64,000 nucleotides of DNA, from NCBI RefSeq assembly GCF_027789125.1, contig NZ_JAQFVF010000089.1:186001-250000 (forward strand). Reading direction: 5' to 3'. The stretch's first letter is position 1. Each line of letters begins with the position of its first letter. This document shows positions 19,228-26,517 of the stretch, one piece after another. Source of the stretch: Paenibacillus aestuarii. GTDB taxonomy: Bacteria; Bacillota; Bacilli; Paenibacillales; NBRC-103111. The notes below the pieces were generated by a model. It had not been told where the DNA came from and did not search any database. It saw only the letters and a list, made by a program, of their open reading frames with translations. Made by a program: the position numbers and the translations under genes.

Positions 19228-19351
19228 AGGTCAAGCCTCTCTATCTTCATAATTACGCATTTACGTTTTGTATGATTCTATGAAAACATCCACACATCAT
19301 CATACCTGTTTTGGCTTTGAAAATCTACAAGAGCTTACTGGCAGACACTGG

Positions 19352-20020
19352 CTAGCCCAGTATCCAGCTGATCGGAATCAACATCGATTGATAAATATTA
19401 TTGATCAGACTGAAGTAAGGATCCAATGTAATTTGACGCAACGGCCTAATGTAAAGCAGCAATAACATAATAATAAAAGCCCATTGCTCAAATCGCTGCA
19501 AACGAACATTCAGCTGAAGCGGTAAAAGTTCTTGTACAATCCGGTACCCATCCAAAGGCGGAATAGGGATTAAGTTGAATAATAACAAGCTCAAGTTGAT
19601 GATAACCATTTTCGAAAAAAATACATTAATGGCTAGAATACTGCCTTTAGATAAAGTGTCCATCCAGCCGAAATGTTGAATGAGGGCATACAATAACAAC
19701 GAAAGAAAAGCTAAAACCAGGTTACTTAACGGTCCTGCTGCAGTAACGACGATCGTCATCACCCTTGGATTTTTGAAATACCCTCGGTTAACAGGAACAG
19801 GTTTGGCCCAACCTATTCCCGCTAACAACATCATGATCGAACCTAATAAATCAAGATGAACCATCGGGTTCAACGAAACCCGGCCGAGCTGATAAGCAGT
19901 TGGATCTCCAAATTTATAGGCGGTGTAGGCATGTGCAAATTCATGGATGGTGAATGAGATCACCAAGGCCAAAACGACAAAGGGTAGTGTACTCCAATCG
20001 TTAAATAACAGCCCATTCAT
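19352..20020 (-). CDS. M50-family site-2-protease-like membrane peptidase (YwhC-like)
   Basis: Membrane zinc metalloprotease of the rhomboid-independent M50 group. In 222 residues it has about five membrane segments. The zinc motif HEFAHAY lies around residue 26 within VISFTIHEFAHAYTAYKFG, and the second metal-ligand motif is NLIPIPPLDGYR near residue 155. There is no PDZ domain, so it is the minimal form, like B. subtilis YwhC. Its substrate is unknown. It starts 11 bp after prmA and is likely cotranscribed with it. In B. subtilis no such gene sits between prmA and rsmE. Confidence 0.85.
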   Translation of the reverse strand: MNGLLFNDWSTLPFVVLALVISFTIHEFAHAYTAYKFGDPTAYQLGRVSLNPMVHLDLLGSIMMLLAGIGWAKPVPVNRGYFKNPRVMTIVVTAAGPLSNLVLAFLSLLLYALIQHFGWMDTLSKGSILAINVFFSKMVIINLSLLLFNLIPIPPLDGYRIVQELLPLQLNVRLQRFEQWAFIIMLLLLYIRPLRQITLDPYFSLINNIYQSMLIPISWILG

Positions 20021-20031
20021 GAAGGGATCAC

Positions 20032-21006
20032 CTACGGCTTTCTAGCAACGATCACAACCCAATCCGAATCGTAGTTTTTCTCTACAATTTCAAATTTAGC
20101 TGCAACCAGTGCTTTTTCCACATCAGCTTCTTTGCTCGTGATGATTCCGGAAGCTACATAGTATCCGCCGGATTGCAGCACGTCGTACACATCGTTCACG
20201 AACAGCAAAATAATTTCCGCCAAAATGTTCGCCACCACGACTTTCACCGGAATGGTGACGCCTAATTGGCTGGACGCTTCGGTTTCGCTTGCTTTGAGCA
20301 CGCCCAGCAGATCGCTCAGCTTGACGGTGATGCTGTTCTCCAGTTCGTTCAGCTTGGTATTCTCCGTTGCACTGGATACAGCCACAGGATCCAAATCAAC
20401 CGCCAGCACATGCTTGGCGCCTAATTTGGCCGCTGCGATCGACAGGATGCCCGAGCCGGTGCCCACATCGATCACATCGTCGCCTGGCTGAACGACTTTC
20501 TCCAGCGTGCGCAGACAAAGCGCTGTTGTCGCATGTGTGCCGGTGCCGAAAGCCATGCCCGGATCCAGCTCCAAAATAATTTCTTCCGGGGATGGTGTAT
20601 ATTCTTCCCAAGTCGGTTTGATCGTCAACCGCTCGGAGACGCGAATCGGTTTAAAATATTGCTTCCAAGCCGTTGCCCAATCTTCGTCATCAACCTCTCG
20701 CAGTTCATAAGTCGGATTGCCGGTGTCGATATCGAATTCTTTCAACTGTTCGATCGAGGCTTGCAAATTGGCCATGATCGTGTCCATATCGTTATCTTGT
20801 GAAAAATATCCTTTGATAACCGCGCGTCCTTCCGGAATATCGTTCAAAGGCAGTTCATACCATTGTCCGAACGAGGTGTCGCGCTCCTTATTCAACGTTC
20901 CGGACTCTTCAATGGAGACGCCGCCGGCGCCGAGTTCGTGAACAAAGTTCGAGATCATTTCTATTGCTTCTTCAGTCGTATGTACGGTAATTTCGTGCCA
21001 ACGCAT
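20032..21006 (-). CDS. prmA: Ribosomal protein L11 methyltransferase PrmA
   Basis: Trimethylates ribosomal protein L11 using SAM. The 324-residue protein begins MRWHEITVHTTEEA. It carries the PrmA-specific LDPGMAFGTGTHATT, the SAM loop VIDVGTGSGILSIAA, and VVANILAEII (the NILA catalytic motif). An upstream in-frame TTG at 21114 is unlikely: GGAGG sits just before the ATG at 21006, and the extra N-terminus looks unlike the family. It corresponds to yqeT, which in B. subtilis directly follows dnaJ; here about 5.5 kb of other genes intervene. Confidence 0.95.
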   Translation of the reverse strand: MRWHEITVHTTEEAIEMISNFVHELGAGGVSIEESGTLNKERDTSFGQWYELPLNDIPEGRAVIKGYFSQDNDMDTIMANLQASIEQLKEFDIDTGNPTYELREVDDEDWATAWKQYFKPIRVSERLTIKPTWEEYTPSPEEIILELDPGMAFGTGTHATTALCLRTLEKVVQPGDDVIDVGTGSGILSIAAAKLGAKHVLAVDLDPVAVSSATENTKLNELENSITVKLSDLLGVLKASETEASSQLGVTIPVKVVVANILAEIILLFVNDVYDVLQSGGYYVASGIITSKEADVEKALVAAKFEIVEKNYDSDWVVIVARKP

Positions 21007-21058
21007 GGGTGAGGCTCCTCCTAATAATTGGGTGTATAACCCAGAATTCATAATGACT

Positions 21059-21087
21059 ATTGTACTACACTCAGTTCCCCTAGTAAA
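21059..21087 (-). promoter_or_regulatory. SigA-like promoter candidate for prmA
   Basis: On the minus strand TTTACT (21082-21087) and TACAAT (21059-21064) are 17 bp apart, ending about 52 bases before the prmA ATG. The -35 is weak, the -10 good. It lies after the terminator at 21106-21152, fitting an independent prmA transcript. Confidence 0.4.
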
Positions 21088-21105
21088 ATCGGCTTTTCGA
21101 ATAAG

Positions 21106-21152
21106 AAAAAGCACCTGTCTTCTTGTGCCTGCGCACGTTAGACAGATGCTTT
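21106..21152 (-). terminator. Terminator after the 123-residue hypothetical gene
   Basis: On the minus strand AGCATCTGTC pairs with GACAGGTGCT (G-U included) over a loop of about 20 bases, followed by TTTTT. It lies 11 bases after the stop at 21163. Confidence 0.7.
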
Positions 21153-21162
21153 CAATTGCAGA

Positions 21163-21534
21163 TTATACTTGCCCTCCCGCGCCGTCAATGACACGGAGAG
21201 CTTGCTCATAGATCGACTCGTCCACGACTGCCGCCAAAATCACATCAAGCCCGGTCACCCCGCCACCGCCGCCGTCACTCATCCCGCTTGCCGCAGGGTC
21301 CGCCGCGATGAGGATCCCCTCATCCGGCGTGGACACATGTGCGGCCTGCGTTAAGCTGCCCAAACTGCCGAAGTCTCCGGCATACGGATTCATCACCGAC
21401 CGAAGGCCTGTGCCTTCATAACGGCCGAAGCGGTCAACCGACACATCAATGGCACGCAGTGCGCGCAGCTTCATGGCCGCTCCCTCGGCCTGTTCAGGCG
21501 CATGGAAGTAGGCTAAAATGTTGCGCTCGGCCAT
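21163..21534 (-). CDS. Hypothetical protein, 123 residues
   Basis: Not recognised as a named family. The N-terminus AERNILAYFHAPEQAEGAAMKLRALRA reads like a beta-alpha-beta ferredoxin-like fold, as seen in small stress-associated proteins that keep a 'flexible signalling' domain. A glycine run (GGGGG) lies near residue 90, followed by VTGLDVILAAVVDESIYEQAL, a second beta-alpha unit. There is no signal peptide or membrane segment. Its ATG overlaps the stop of the upstream 48-residue gene as TAATG, so the two are translationally coupled. No obvious separate ribosome site was seen. Function unknown. Confidence 0.7.
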   Translation of the reverse strand: MAERNILAYFHAPEQAEGAAMKLRALRAIDVSVDRFGRYEGTGLRSVMNPYAGDFGSLGSLTQAAHVSTPDEGILIAADPAASGMSDGGGGGVTGLDVILAAVVDESIYEQALRVIDGAGGQV

Positions 21535-21680
21535 TATTGATGTTCCTGTCTGTAATCAGCCGCCTGCGCGCGCTCGGCTGCCTCATAATCATCTGCATCC
21601 GCCACTTCCGCGGCAAATTCAACGTCTTCATTTTTGGCGATCGGCAATTGTTTGTCCTGCTGTTTGTTGTTGTTCGTCAT
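21534..21680 (-). CDS. Small acidic YfhD-like protein, 48 residues
   Basis: A 48-residue hydrophilic protein, MTNNNKQQDKQLPIAKNEDV at the start, continuing with an Ala/Glu/Asp-rich helix (VADADDYEAAERAQAADYRQ). The pattern 'DVEF..E.AD..D.EA..RA..AD.RQ' resembles the small YfhD family of Bacilli; this is recognition by eye. The start at 21680 is chosen over an in-frame 21716 because AGGAGG lies 9 bases upstream. That ribosome site sits inside the 3' arm of a terminator hairpin. The stop overlaps the next start (TAATG). Confidence 0.6.
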   Translation of the reverse strand: MTNNNKQQDKQLPIAKNEDVEFAAEVADADDYEAAERAQAADYRQEHQ

Positions 21681-21682
21681 AT

Positions 21683-21735
21683 AAAAAAACCTCCTGGAAC
21701 ATGTGTAGGTAAACACGTTTTATTGTTCCAAGAGG
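21683..21735 (-). terminator. Terminator of the ABC/lipoprotein operon that buries the next gene's Shine-Dalgarno
   Basis: On the minus strand CCTCTTGGAACA (21735-21724) pairs with TGTTCCAGGAGG (21701-21690), with an inner GTGT/ACAC stem, and is followed by seven T. The 3' arm contains the AGGAGG ribosome site of the 48-residue gene that starts at 21680. It lies about 20 bases after the lipoprotein stop. Confidence 0.8.
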
Positions 21736-21754
21736 CTTATAAATTATGCCAGTG

Positions 21755-22570
21755 TTACTCTTTGATTTTTTCAAAGGAAGCGTCATACATGCGGAACATC
21801 GTCTTATAGCCTGATTCGTCCAGCTTAATTCCGACATCTAACTTGCCGGTAATCAACAGTGGACCTGATGTGTAACGAAGCTTAACCGAGTCCGGTACAA
21901 AAACGATCATGATTTTGTTCCAATACGTCTCATCGCCGTTATCAAACGGGCATTCCGCACCAGGCTGCGGTATGAGCAGAAACCAGTGTTTCTCAAAGGA
22001 CAGCACTTCGCCCATGAACCCTTTGATTTGTACGGTTTTGCCGCTCATATCCCAAAAATGCTCCGATGGCCGATCCTGCTTGTCGTTATCAAAAAACTCC
22101 GACCAATTGATTTCATTGGTCAATTTCACTGCGGCCGGCTTCGCGCTGGGCTGCGCTGTGGCCACCGGCTGTGCCGGCGTGGTCGCTGCGGCTGGCTGAG
22201 CCGCTGGCGGGGCGTCAGCCGCCGCCGCAGGGCTCGGCGCTGGCTTCACGCTCGGCGCCGGGCTGGCTGCGGGCTGCCCAGACGCTGCCGGGCTCAGCTC
22301 CGGCGGCGGGCTCGCGCTGGCCGCGGGCCGCGCAGGCGCTGCCTGGCTCGGCTCCACCGCCGGCTGCACAGCTGGCGCAGTGGCCGCTGGCGTCGCCGTT
22401 GGCGTGGCCTGCACTGCCGGTGTCGCGCTCGCCTGCGGGCTGACCGCCGCAGCCGCCGCGGCTTGCCCGAACGACTGCCCGGGCGCTTCGCCTTTCTTTT
22501 GCCCGCAGGCGGCGGCAATCATGACGAGCGACAGAAGGCCGATGACGAACAATGCTTTATTCTTATTCAT
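21755..22570 (-). CDS. Lipoprotein with Pro/Ala-rich linker, partner of the ABC transporter
   Basis: A 271-residue exported lipoprotein. The N-terminal signal ends at a lipobox-like IAAAC (Cys about residue 22). Residues about 30-140 are low-complexity Ala/Pro/Ser/Gln, a wall-spanning linker. The C-terminal ~120 residues form a compact domain: NWSEFFD...MSGKTVQIKGFMGEV...WFLLIPQPGAECPFD...GPLLITGKLDVG. That layout (KTVQIKGF.G plus an LLIP...C segment) recalls the DUF3299/OB-fold proteins that accompany ABC exporters in some Zur-linked clusters; this is an inference. It is the last gene of the operon, 12 bp after the permease, with GAGGTG before its ATG. Confidence 0.7.
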   Translation of the reverse strand: MNKNKALFVIGLLSLVMIAAACGQKKGEAPGQSFGQAAAAAAVSPQASATPAVQATPTATPAATAPAVQPAVEPSQAAPARPAASASPPPELSPAASGQPAASPAPSVKPAPSPAAAADAPPAAQPAAATTPAQPVATAQPSAKPAAVKLTNEINWSEFFDNDKQDRPSEHFWDMSGKTVQIKGFMGEVLSFEKHWFLLIPQPGAECPFDNGDETYWNKIMIVFVPDSVKLRYTSGPLLITGKLDVGIKLDESGYKTMFRMYDASFEKIKE

Positions 22571-22582
22571 AGCGCGGTCACC

Positions 22583-23809
22583 TCAAGATTTGAATAATTG
22601 CAGCGGATCGACGCGATACGCTTGTAAGGCTGGTCCTGCAGCGGCTAGGCCACCGATCAACAGCGTAAAGACCGCGAGCATCCACTCGCCCGGCATCAGC
22701 TGCCAGGACTGGATTTGCAGTCCGGCAAACTCGAACACGGCTTCACGGCCCAGATAGCCGCCAAGGTGCCCGATCAGCAGGCCGAGAATCAAGCCGATCA
22801 GTGTTAACGACAGGCCTTCACCGACCAAGGCCATCCAAATGAACCCTTTGGACTTGCCAATCAGTCTCAGCAAGCCGACGTCCCGTTTGCGCTCTTGGAC
22901 AGCGGCGATCAAGGAAAGGAGGATCGTGCCTGCCGCGAGCACAACGCAAACTCCGGTCACCACGCTTAGCGCCTGTGTCCCTTTATCGACAACATTGACC
23001 ACGTCTGCGACAGCCTTGCTCGTATAGATCGCCTGCACATTGCTGATTTGGCCGTACTTCGTTTTAATGGACTGTGCGCCTAGCAGAGAACTAGGCTTTA
23101 CCAAGATCGCTGTCACGTCTTTGTTCGCTCCGGATTGGCTCTCATGCACCGCCCATGCATAATCCAGCGTCGTGTAGATCGCCCGGTCATCGGAAGTGTG
23201 AAGCGGCGGAAGAATGCCGACGATCGTATACGTGAAGCTGTGATGCGCTTCATGCTCATCATGATCGCCGTCCGCACCTGCGCCCTCGTCTTCGTCGGCT
23301 GCCCCTTTTACCAACCCATGTGCGCCTTGAAACTTATCGCCGACATGCAAACCGAGCGCGCTCGCCGCGTAAGAGCCAAGCACCGCCTCGCCAAGCTTGC
23401 CGTAAAGCTTGCCTTCCGCCAGCTGCGTGTCATTGCCGTAGCGCACCGGAAAATACCCCGGCTCCATCCCCACAATCGGGAAGCCGTTCAAATTATCGCC
23501 CGTCGTCATCGCAAAGGCGCTGCTGACCTGAGGATCTTTGCGCACTTCATCAAGCAGCGAGAGCGGAACGTTGCCGGTCGGCGCGCCGATATGATAATAC
23601 GTGTTCAACGCCAGCTGCGATGCGCTTCCTTTGGCCCCGATCGTCACTTCGAAAGGCCCGTATCCTTTCTCCGCGCCTTGCTCCAAACCAGCGCTGCACA
23701 GCAGCAGGAAGACGACGAGCGCAACCGTAATCGCAACCGATAACACCGTTACCAAGGAAAGCGTTTTGCGATGCAGGATATTATTCCAAAGTAAGGAAAT
23801 CAACTTCAT
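22583..23809 (-). CDS. FtsX/MacB-type ABC transporter permease with His/acid-rich extracytoplasmic loop
   Basis: A 408-residue permease with the FtsX-family topology: one N-terminal membrane segment (about residues 18-40), a large outside domain (MacB periplasmic-core-like), and three C-terminal segments (about 275-400). The family end YRVDPLQLFKS is seen. The outside domain carries an unusual stretch at residues 171-190, rich in Asp, Glu, Gly and His (DGDHDEHEAHH), which suggests divalent metal binding. Zinc is the likeliest guess, but this is unproven. The ATG overlaps the ATPase stop by 4 bp (ATGA). Confidence 0.85.
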   Translation of the reverse strand: MKLISLLWNNILHRKTLSLVTVLSVAITVALVVFLLLCSAGLEQGAEKGYGPFEVTIGAKGSASQLALNTYYHIGAPTGNVPLSLLDEVRKDPQVSSAFAMTTGDNLNGFPIVGMEPGYFPVRYGNDTQLAEGKLYGKLGEAVLGSYAASALGLHVGDKFQGAHGLVKGAADEDEGAGADGDHDEHEAHHSFTYTIVGILPPLHTSDDRAIYTTLDYAWAVHESQSGANKDVTAILVKPSSLLGAQSIKTKYGQISNVQAIYTSKAVADVVNVVDKGTQALSVVTGVCVVLAAGTILLSLIAAVQERKRDVGLLRLIGKSKGFIWMALVGEGLSLTLIGLILGLLIGHLGGYLGREAVFEFAGLQIQSWQLMPGEWMLAVFTLLIGGLAAAGPALQAYRVDPLQLFKS

Positions 23810-24483
23810 ACCGCTTCTCTCCTAACGATTTCGTTCAGATCCTGGATATGGATGCGAGCGGGGTACATATCTGCCAAGTGAAGATCATGGGTGACCGTAA
23901 GCAAAGTCAACTGCTCAGCTGCGCAGATCTCTAGCAAGAGCGACATCACGTCTCGTGCCGTCTCCCAATCCAAGCTCCCTGTCGGCTCATCAGCCAGGAT
24001 CAGCTTCGGCTTGGCGATTAACGCCCGCACGATGGCAGCACGCTGCTGCTGCCCGCGGGAGAGCTGCGCCGGCAGGTGATGCATCCGGTCTTGGAGACCG
24101 ACGCGCTCGAACCAGTAGTCCAGCTGCTCAGCCGTTTGACGTTTTGACCATGCGGACGGAACGATTAGCTCAACGTTCTGTCTGGCGGTCAGCGAGGAGA
24201 TCAGGTGAAAATCCTGAAATATATAGCCGACCTTTTTCGCGCGGTACTGATCCCGCTTCGCTTCCTTGTATTGATGCAGCGGTTCGCCATCTACCCATAC
24301 TTCGCCCAGATCCGGCTGAATGACGCCGGAGAGTACATGCAGCAAGGTGCTCTTGCCGCTCCCGCTCGGACCGATCAAGGCGATCCGTTCTCCGCTCTCG
24401 ACGCGCCAAGAAGGAATCTGCAGGATGGGCAGCGTTTTGCCATGCATCGCAAACGATTTGCTGACTGCTTCTAATTGGATCAT
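23806..24483 (-). CDS. LolD/MacB-type ABC transporter ATPase
   Basis: Nucleotide-binding subunit for the adjacent FtsX-type permease. In about 225 residues: Walker A GPSGSGKST, Q-loop region YIFQDFHL, signature LSRGQQQRAAIVRAL, Walker B LILADEPTGSLD, and the H-loop TVTHD. An in-frame ATG at 24501 is rejected: it lies only a few bases past the -10 box and contains the GGAGG that serves the ATG at 24483. First gene of a three-gene operon (ATPase, permease, lipoprotein). Confidence 0.92.
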   Translation of the reverse strand: MIQLEAVSKSFAMHGKTLPILQIPSWRVESGERIALIGPSGSGKSTLLHVLSGVIQPDLGEVWVDGEPLHQYKEAKRDQYRAKKVGYIFQDFHLISSLTARQNVELIVPSAWSKRQTAEQLDYWFERVGLQDRMHHLPAQLSRGQQQRAAIVRALIAKPKLILADEPTGSLDWETARDVMSLLLEICAAEQLTLLTVTHDLHLADMYPARIHIQDLNEIVRREAV

Positions 24484-24503
24484 ATCTGCCTGAACCTCCA
24501 TTA

Positions 24504-24517
24504 TGTCTATATAGACA
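24504..24517. promoter_or_regulatory. Perfect 14-bp palindrome overlapping the -10 box (operator candidate)
   Basis: TGTCTATATAGACA is a perfect palindrome that contains the TATATA -10 box of the ABC operon promoter. Its position predicts repressor binding. It does not match the Zur, Fur, MntR or PhoP consensus that I know. No cognate regulator gene is adjacent. Confidence 0.6.
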
Positions 24518-24536
24518 AACAGGACAGGGAATACAA
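24508..24536 (-). promoter_or_regulatory. SigA-like promoter of the ABC/lipoprotein operon
   Basis: On the minus strand TTGTAT (24531-24536) and TATATA (24508-24513) are separated by exactly 17 bp. The transcript would start near 24501, leaving a short leader with GGAGG before the ATG at 24483. The -35 overlaps the loop of the phoA terminator hairpin. Confidence 0.6.
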
Positions 24537-24546
24537 TCCCCTGTCC
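24522..24546 (-). terminator. Hairpin terminator candidate after the alkaline phosphatase gene
   Basis: GGACAGGG and CCCTGTCC form an 8-bp stem with a 9-base loop, 17 bases after the phosphatase stop. The following TGTTTGTCT is only moderately T-rich. Confidence 0.5.
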
Positions 24547-24563
24547 CCTGCCTGTACGAATGC

Positions 24564-26312
24564 TTAGTTTTTCACAATTCGCTCATTAAAGGAATCCCAT
24601 GTGAAGTTTTTGCCAGTCAGCTTGTTGAAAGCTTCCAGCGGCAGGTACAGTTTGCCGTTGTCAATGTTGCCTTTCAATGTGCTGTCTGCGCCATTCACTG
24701 TTACTGCACCAGTCTCAACAAGAACACTCACAGTGTTGTTGTCTTTGGCAAGCGTTACAGTTTTCGTTGCTTCATCCCAAGTCACTTTGATATCCAAAGC
24801 TTCAGCCAAAGCTTTCGCAGTAAACAATGTTTGGTTGTCGCGCGTCACTTTGAACATTGGGAAGATATATTTGTCTTGCAGTTGTTTAGTTGCAGCAGCC
24901 AGATCGGCACCGATAACTTTTGCTCCGCTTTTCGCGATATCTGTGTTATCTACATCGCCTTTAACCAGGGAAGCAATTGGACCGTATGCCCATACGCCCA
25001 CGTCAACGCCGGTATGACCATGTCCTGTCCAACCGATCGCGAGACGCTTGGAGATGACGGCATTGTAGCCGCCAGCACGGCCGTAGGAGGAACCGTCGCC
25101 GTTCATAATCAGGGCAACTTCTTCGTCAGTCAAATCTGTAAATCCAGTGTTATCCGCTACGATTTTACGGATATCGTCAGCTGTTTGTGCCTTTTTCAAA
25201 ATGCCGTCCAAATACTCGTAAGAGTGCTTTTCTTTGTTAAACAAGTCTACGTTCAGCTCGTACACATTGTTGATCCCTAGTGTCAGACCGCCAGTTTCGT
25301 GGTCAGCTGTTACCACAACGGAAGTGTTGCCGTCTTTTTTGGCAAAATCAACCAAAGTTTTGAACGTTGCATCCAGTTCCAGCATCTCTTGAATGTTAGC
25401 TGGAAGGTCATTAGCGTGGCCAGCGTGATCGATACGACCTTGCTCAACCATCAGTACGAAGCCGTTTTTGTTTTGGGACAAAATGTCCAATGCTTTTTGC
25501 GCCATTTGCGGCAAGCCTGGTGTATTGTCATCGCGATCAAGCACGTAAGGGATCTCTGCGCCAGCGAAAAGACCTAATGCTTTACCGGCAGTTGCAGGGA
25601 TGGCATCCAAACCTTTTTTGTCGAATGCAGTTTTGAAGCCAGCTGCTTCATAATCAGGAATGATGTTTTTGTCTGTACGCTTGCCTTTTTCTTCTTTGGT
25701 TGTGAAGTTGATTTTACCGCCGCCGAAGATAACATCCAGACCGCTAGTCAAATATTGCGAAGCAATCGCGTTTTGATTGCTGCGTTGACGCACGTGGGAA
25801 GCCCAAACTGCAGGAGTCGCACCTGTGATATTGTCTGTGGATACGACGCCAGTTGCTTTGCCTTGCAGCATAGCAGCTTCAATGACGGAACCGTAAGGCT
25901 TCGCGACATCGCCATTCGATACGCTGATCGCATTGTTGTATGTTTTGTTTCCTGTGGAGAACGCCGTACCGGCAGCTGCCGAGTCTGTAACCGCACCGGA
26001 CTCCGTTGTGTACGGGCTTGGCTCCGAATATGTAGTTGCTTTACCGACGTAGTAGCCGCCGTCAAGCTCAAGGTGTGGCTTGTTCAAAAACTTTTTGGAA
26101 TAATAGCGAGCTGCTGTTACTTCAGCTGGGCCCATACCGTCACCGATCAGGACGATCAAGTTTTTGGATGGTGCTGCAGGTGTAACTGCAGGCGCAGATG
26201 CTGCAGTGTCTGCTGCAGTGGTGTCTGCTGCAAAAGCGGCTCCGCAAACGCTCAAAGATAGTAGAGAAACCGTCAACCCTGAACCAATGATTTGCTTCAA
26301 TGATTTCTTCAA
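24564..26312 (-). CDS. Exported alkaline phosphatase with C-terminal stalk domain
   Basis: Secreted phosphomonoesterase for phosphate scavenging. The start is taken as TTG at 26312, after GGAGGGG; it gives a clean signal peptide, MKKSLKQIIGSG...CGAAFA (about 28 residues). The upstream in-frame ATG at 26354 overlaps the -10 box and is unlikely. The PhoA-fold motifs are VLIGDGMGP, the nucleophile Ser in VTDSAAAGTA (about residue 110) and TADHETGG. The last ~80 residues (KVTWDEATKTVTLAKD..., LPLEAFNKLTGKNFTWD) match the copper-amine-oxidase-N-terminal 'stalk' domain, which often mediates surface attachment in Paenibacillus. The 582-residue length reflects that fusion. A Pho box lies upstream. 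Confidence 0.93.
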   Translation of the reverse strand: MKKSLKQIIGSGLTVSLLSLSVCGAAFAADTTAADTAASAPAVTPAAPSKNLIVLIGDGMGPAEVTAARYYSKKFLNKPHLELDGGYYVGKATTYSEPSPYTTESGAVTDSAAAGTAFSTGNKTYNNAISVSNGDVAKPYGSVIEAAMLQGKATGVVSTDNITGATPAVWASHVRQRSNQNAIASQYLTSGLDVIFGGGKINFTTKEEKGKRTDKNIIPDYEAAGFKTAFDKKGLDAIPATAGKALGLFAGAEIPYVLDRDDNTPGLPQMAQKALDILSQNKNGFVLMVEQGRIDHAGHANDLPANIQEMLELDATFKTLVDFAKKDGNTSVVVTADHETGGLTLGINNVYELNVDLFNKEKHSYEYLDGILKKAQTADDIRKIVADNTGFTDLTDEEVALIMNGDGSSYGRAGGYNAVISKRLAIGWTGHGHTGVDVGVWAYGPIASLVKGDVDNTDIAKSGAKVIGADLAAATKQLQDKYIFPMFKVTRDNQTLFTAKALAEALDIKVTWDEATKTVTLAKDNNTVSVLVETGAVTVNGADSTLKGNIDNGKLYLPLEAFNKLTGKNFTWDSFNERIVKN

Positions 26313-26349
26313 TTTTTTCCCCTCCGCAATATATGGATTCAACTCCTCT

Positions 26350-26403
26350 AGCATAAAATCCGTAGATTCAGAGAACGTTAACTGAACGTTTGGTGAATGT
26401 TAA
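26350..26403 (-). promoter_or_regulatory. Pho box and -10 of the alkaline phosphatase promoter
   Basis: On the minus strand three 11-bp direct repeats run end to end: TTAACATTCAC (26403-26393), CAAACGTTCAG (26392-26382) and TTAACGTTCTC (26381-26371). This fits the PhoP box of Bacilli (TT(A/C)ACA-like hexamers every 11 bp). A -10 box, TATGCT, follows at 26350-26355, 15 bases downstream, with no -35, as in PhoP-activated promoters. Confidence 0.75.
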
Positions 26404-26443
26404 AAATTGCCTATTTTATTATGGTAATGTTTACATAATCAAA

Positions 26444-26505
26444 AAAACTCCGTTGATAGGTACCTAGATCGCAAAAGATCCAAATACTTTTCAACGAAGT
26501 GTTCT
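26444..26505 (-). terminator. Rho-independent terminator after dnaJ
   Basis: On the minus strand ACTTCGTTGA pairs with TCAACGGAGT (G-U pairs included), enclosing a second GGATC/GATCT pairing, followed by seven T. It lies just after the dnaJ stop and ends the heat-shock operon. Confidence 0.75.
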
Positions 26506-26517
26506 CGTAACTTACAA

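Noticed and set aside
22294..22518. Arg/Pro-rich ORFs overlapping the lipoprotein linker
   Set aside because: Products of GC-rich low-complexity codons in other frames.
24499..24501. ATG start of the ABC ATPase at 24501
   Set aside because: It lies within a few bases of the -10 box, upstream of the likely transcription start, and its first codons contain the ribosome site for the ATG at 24483.
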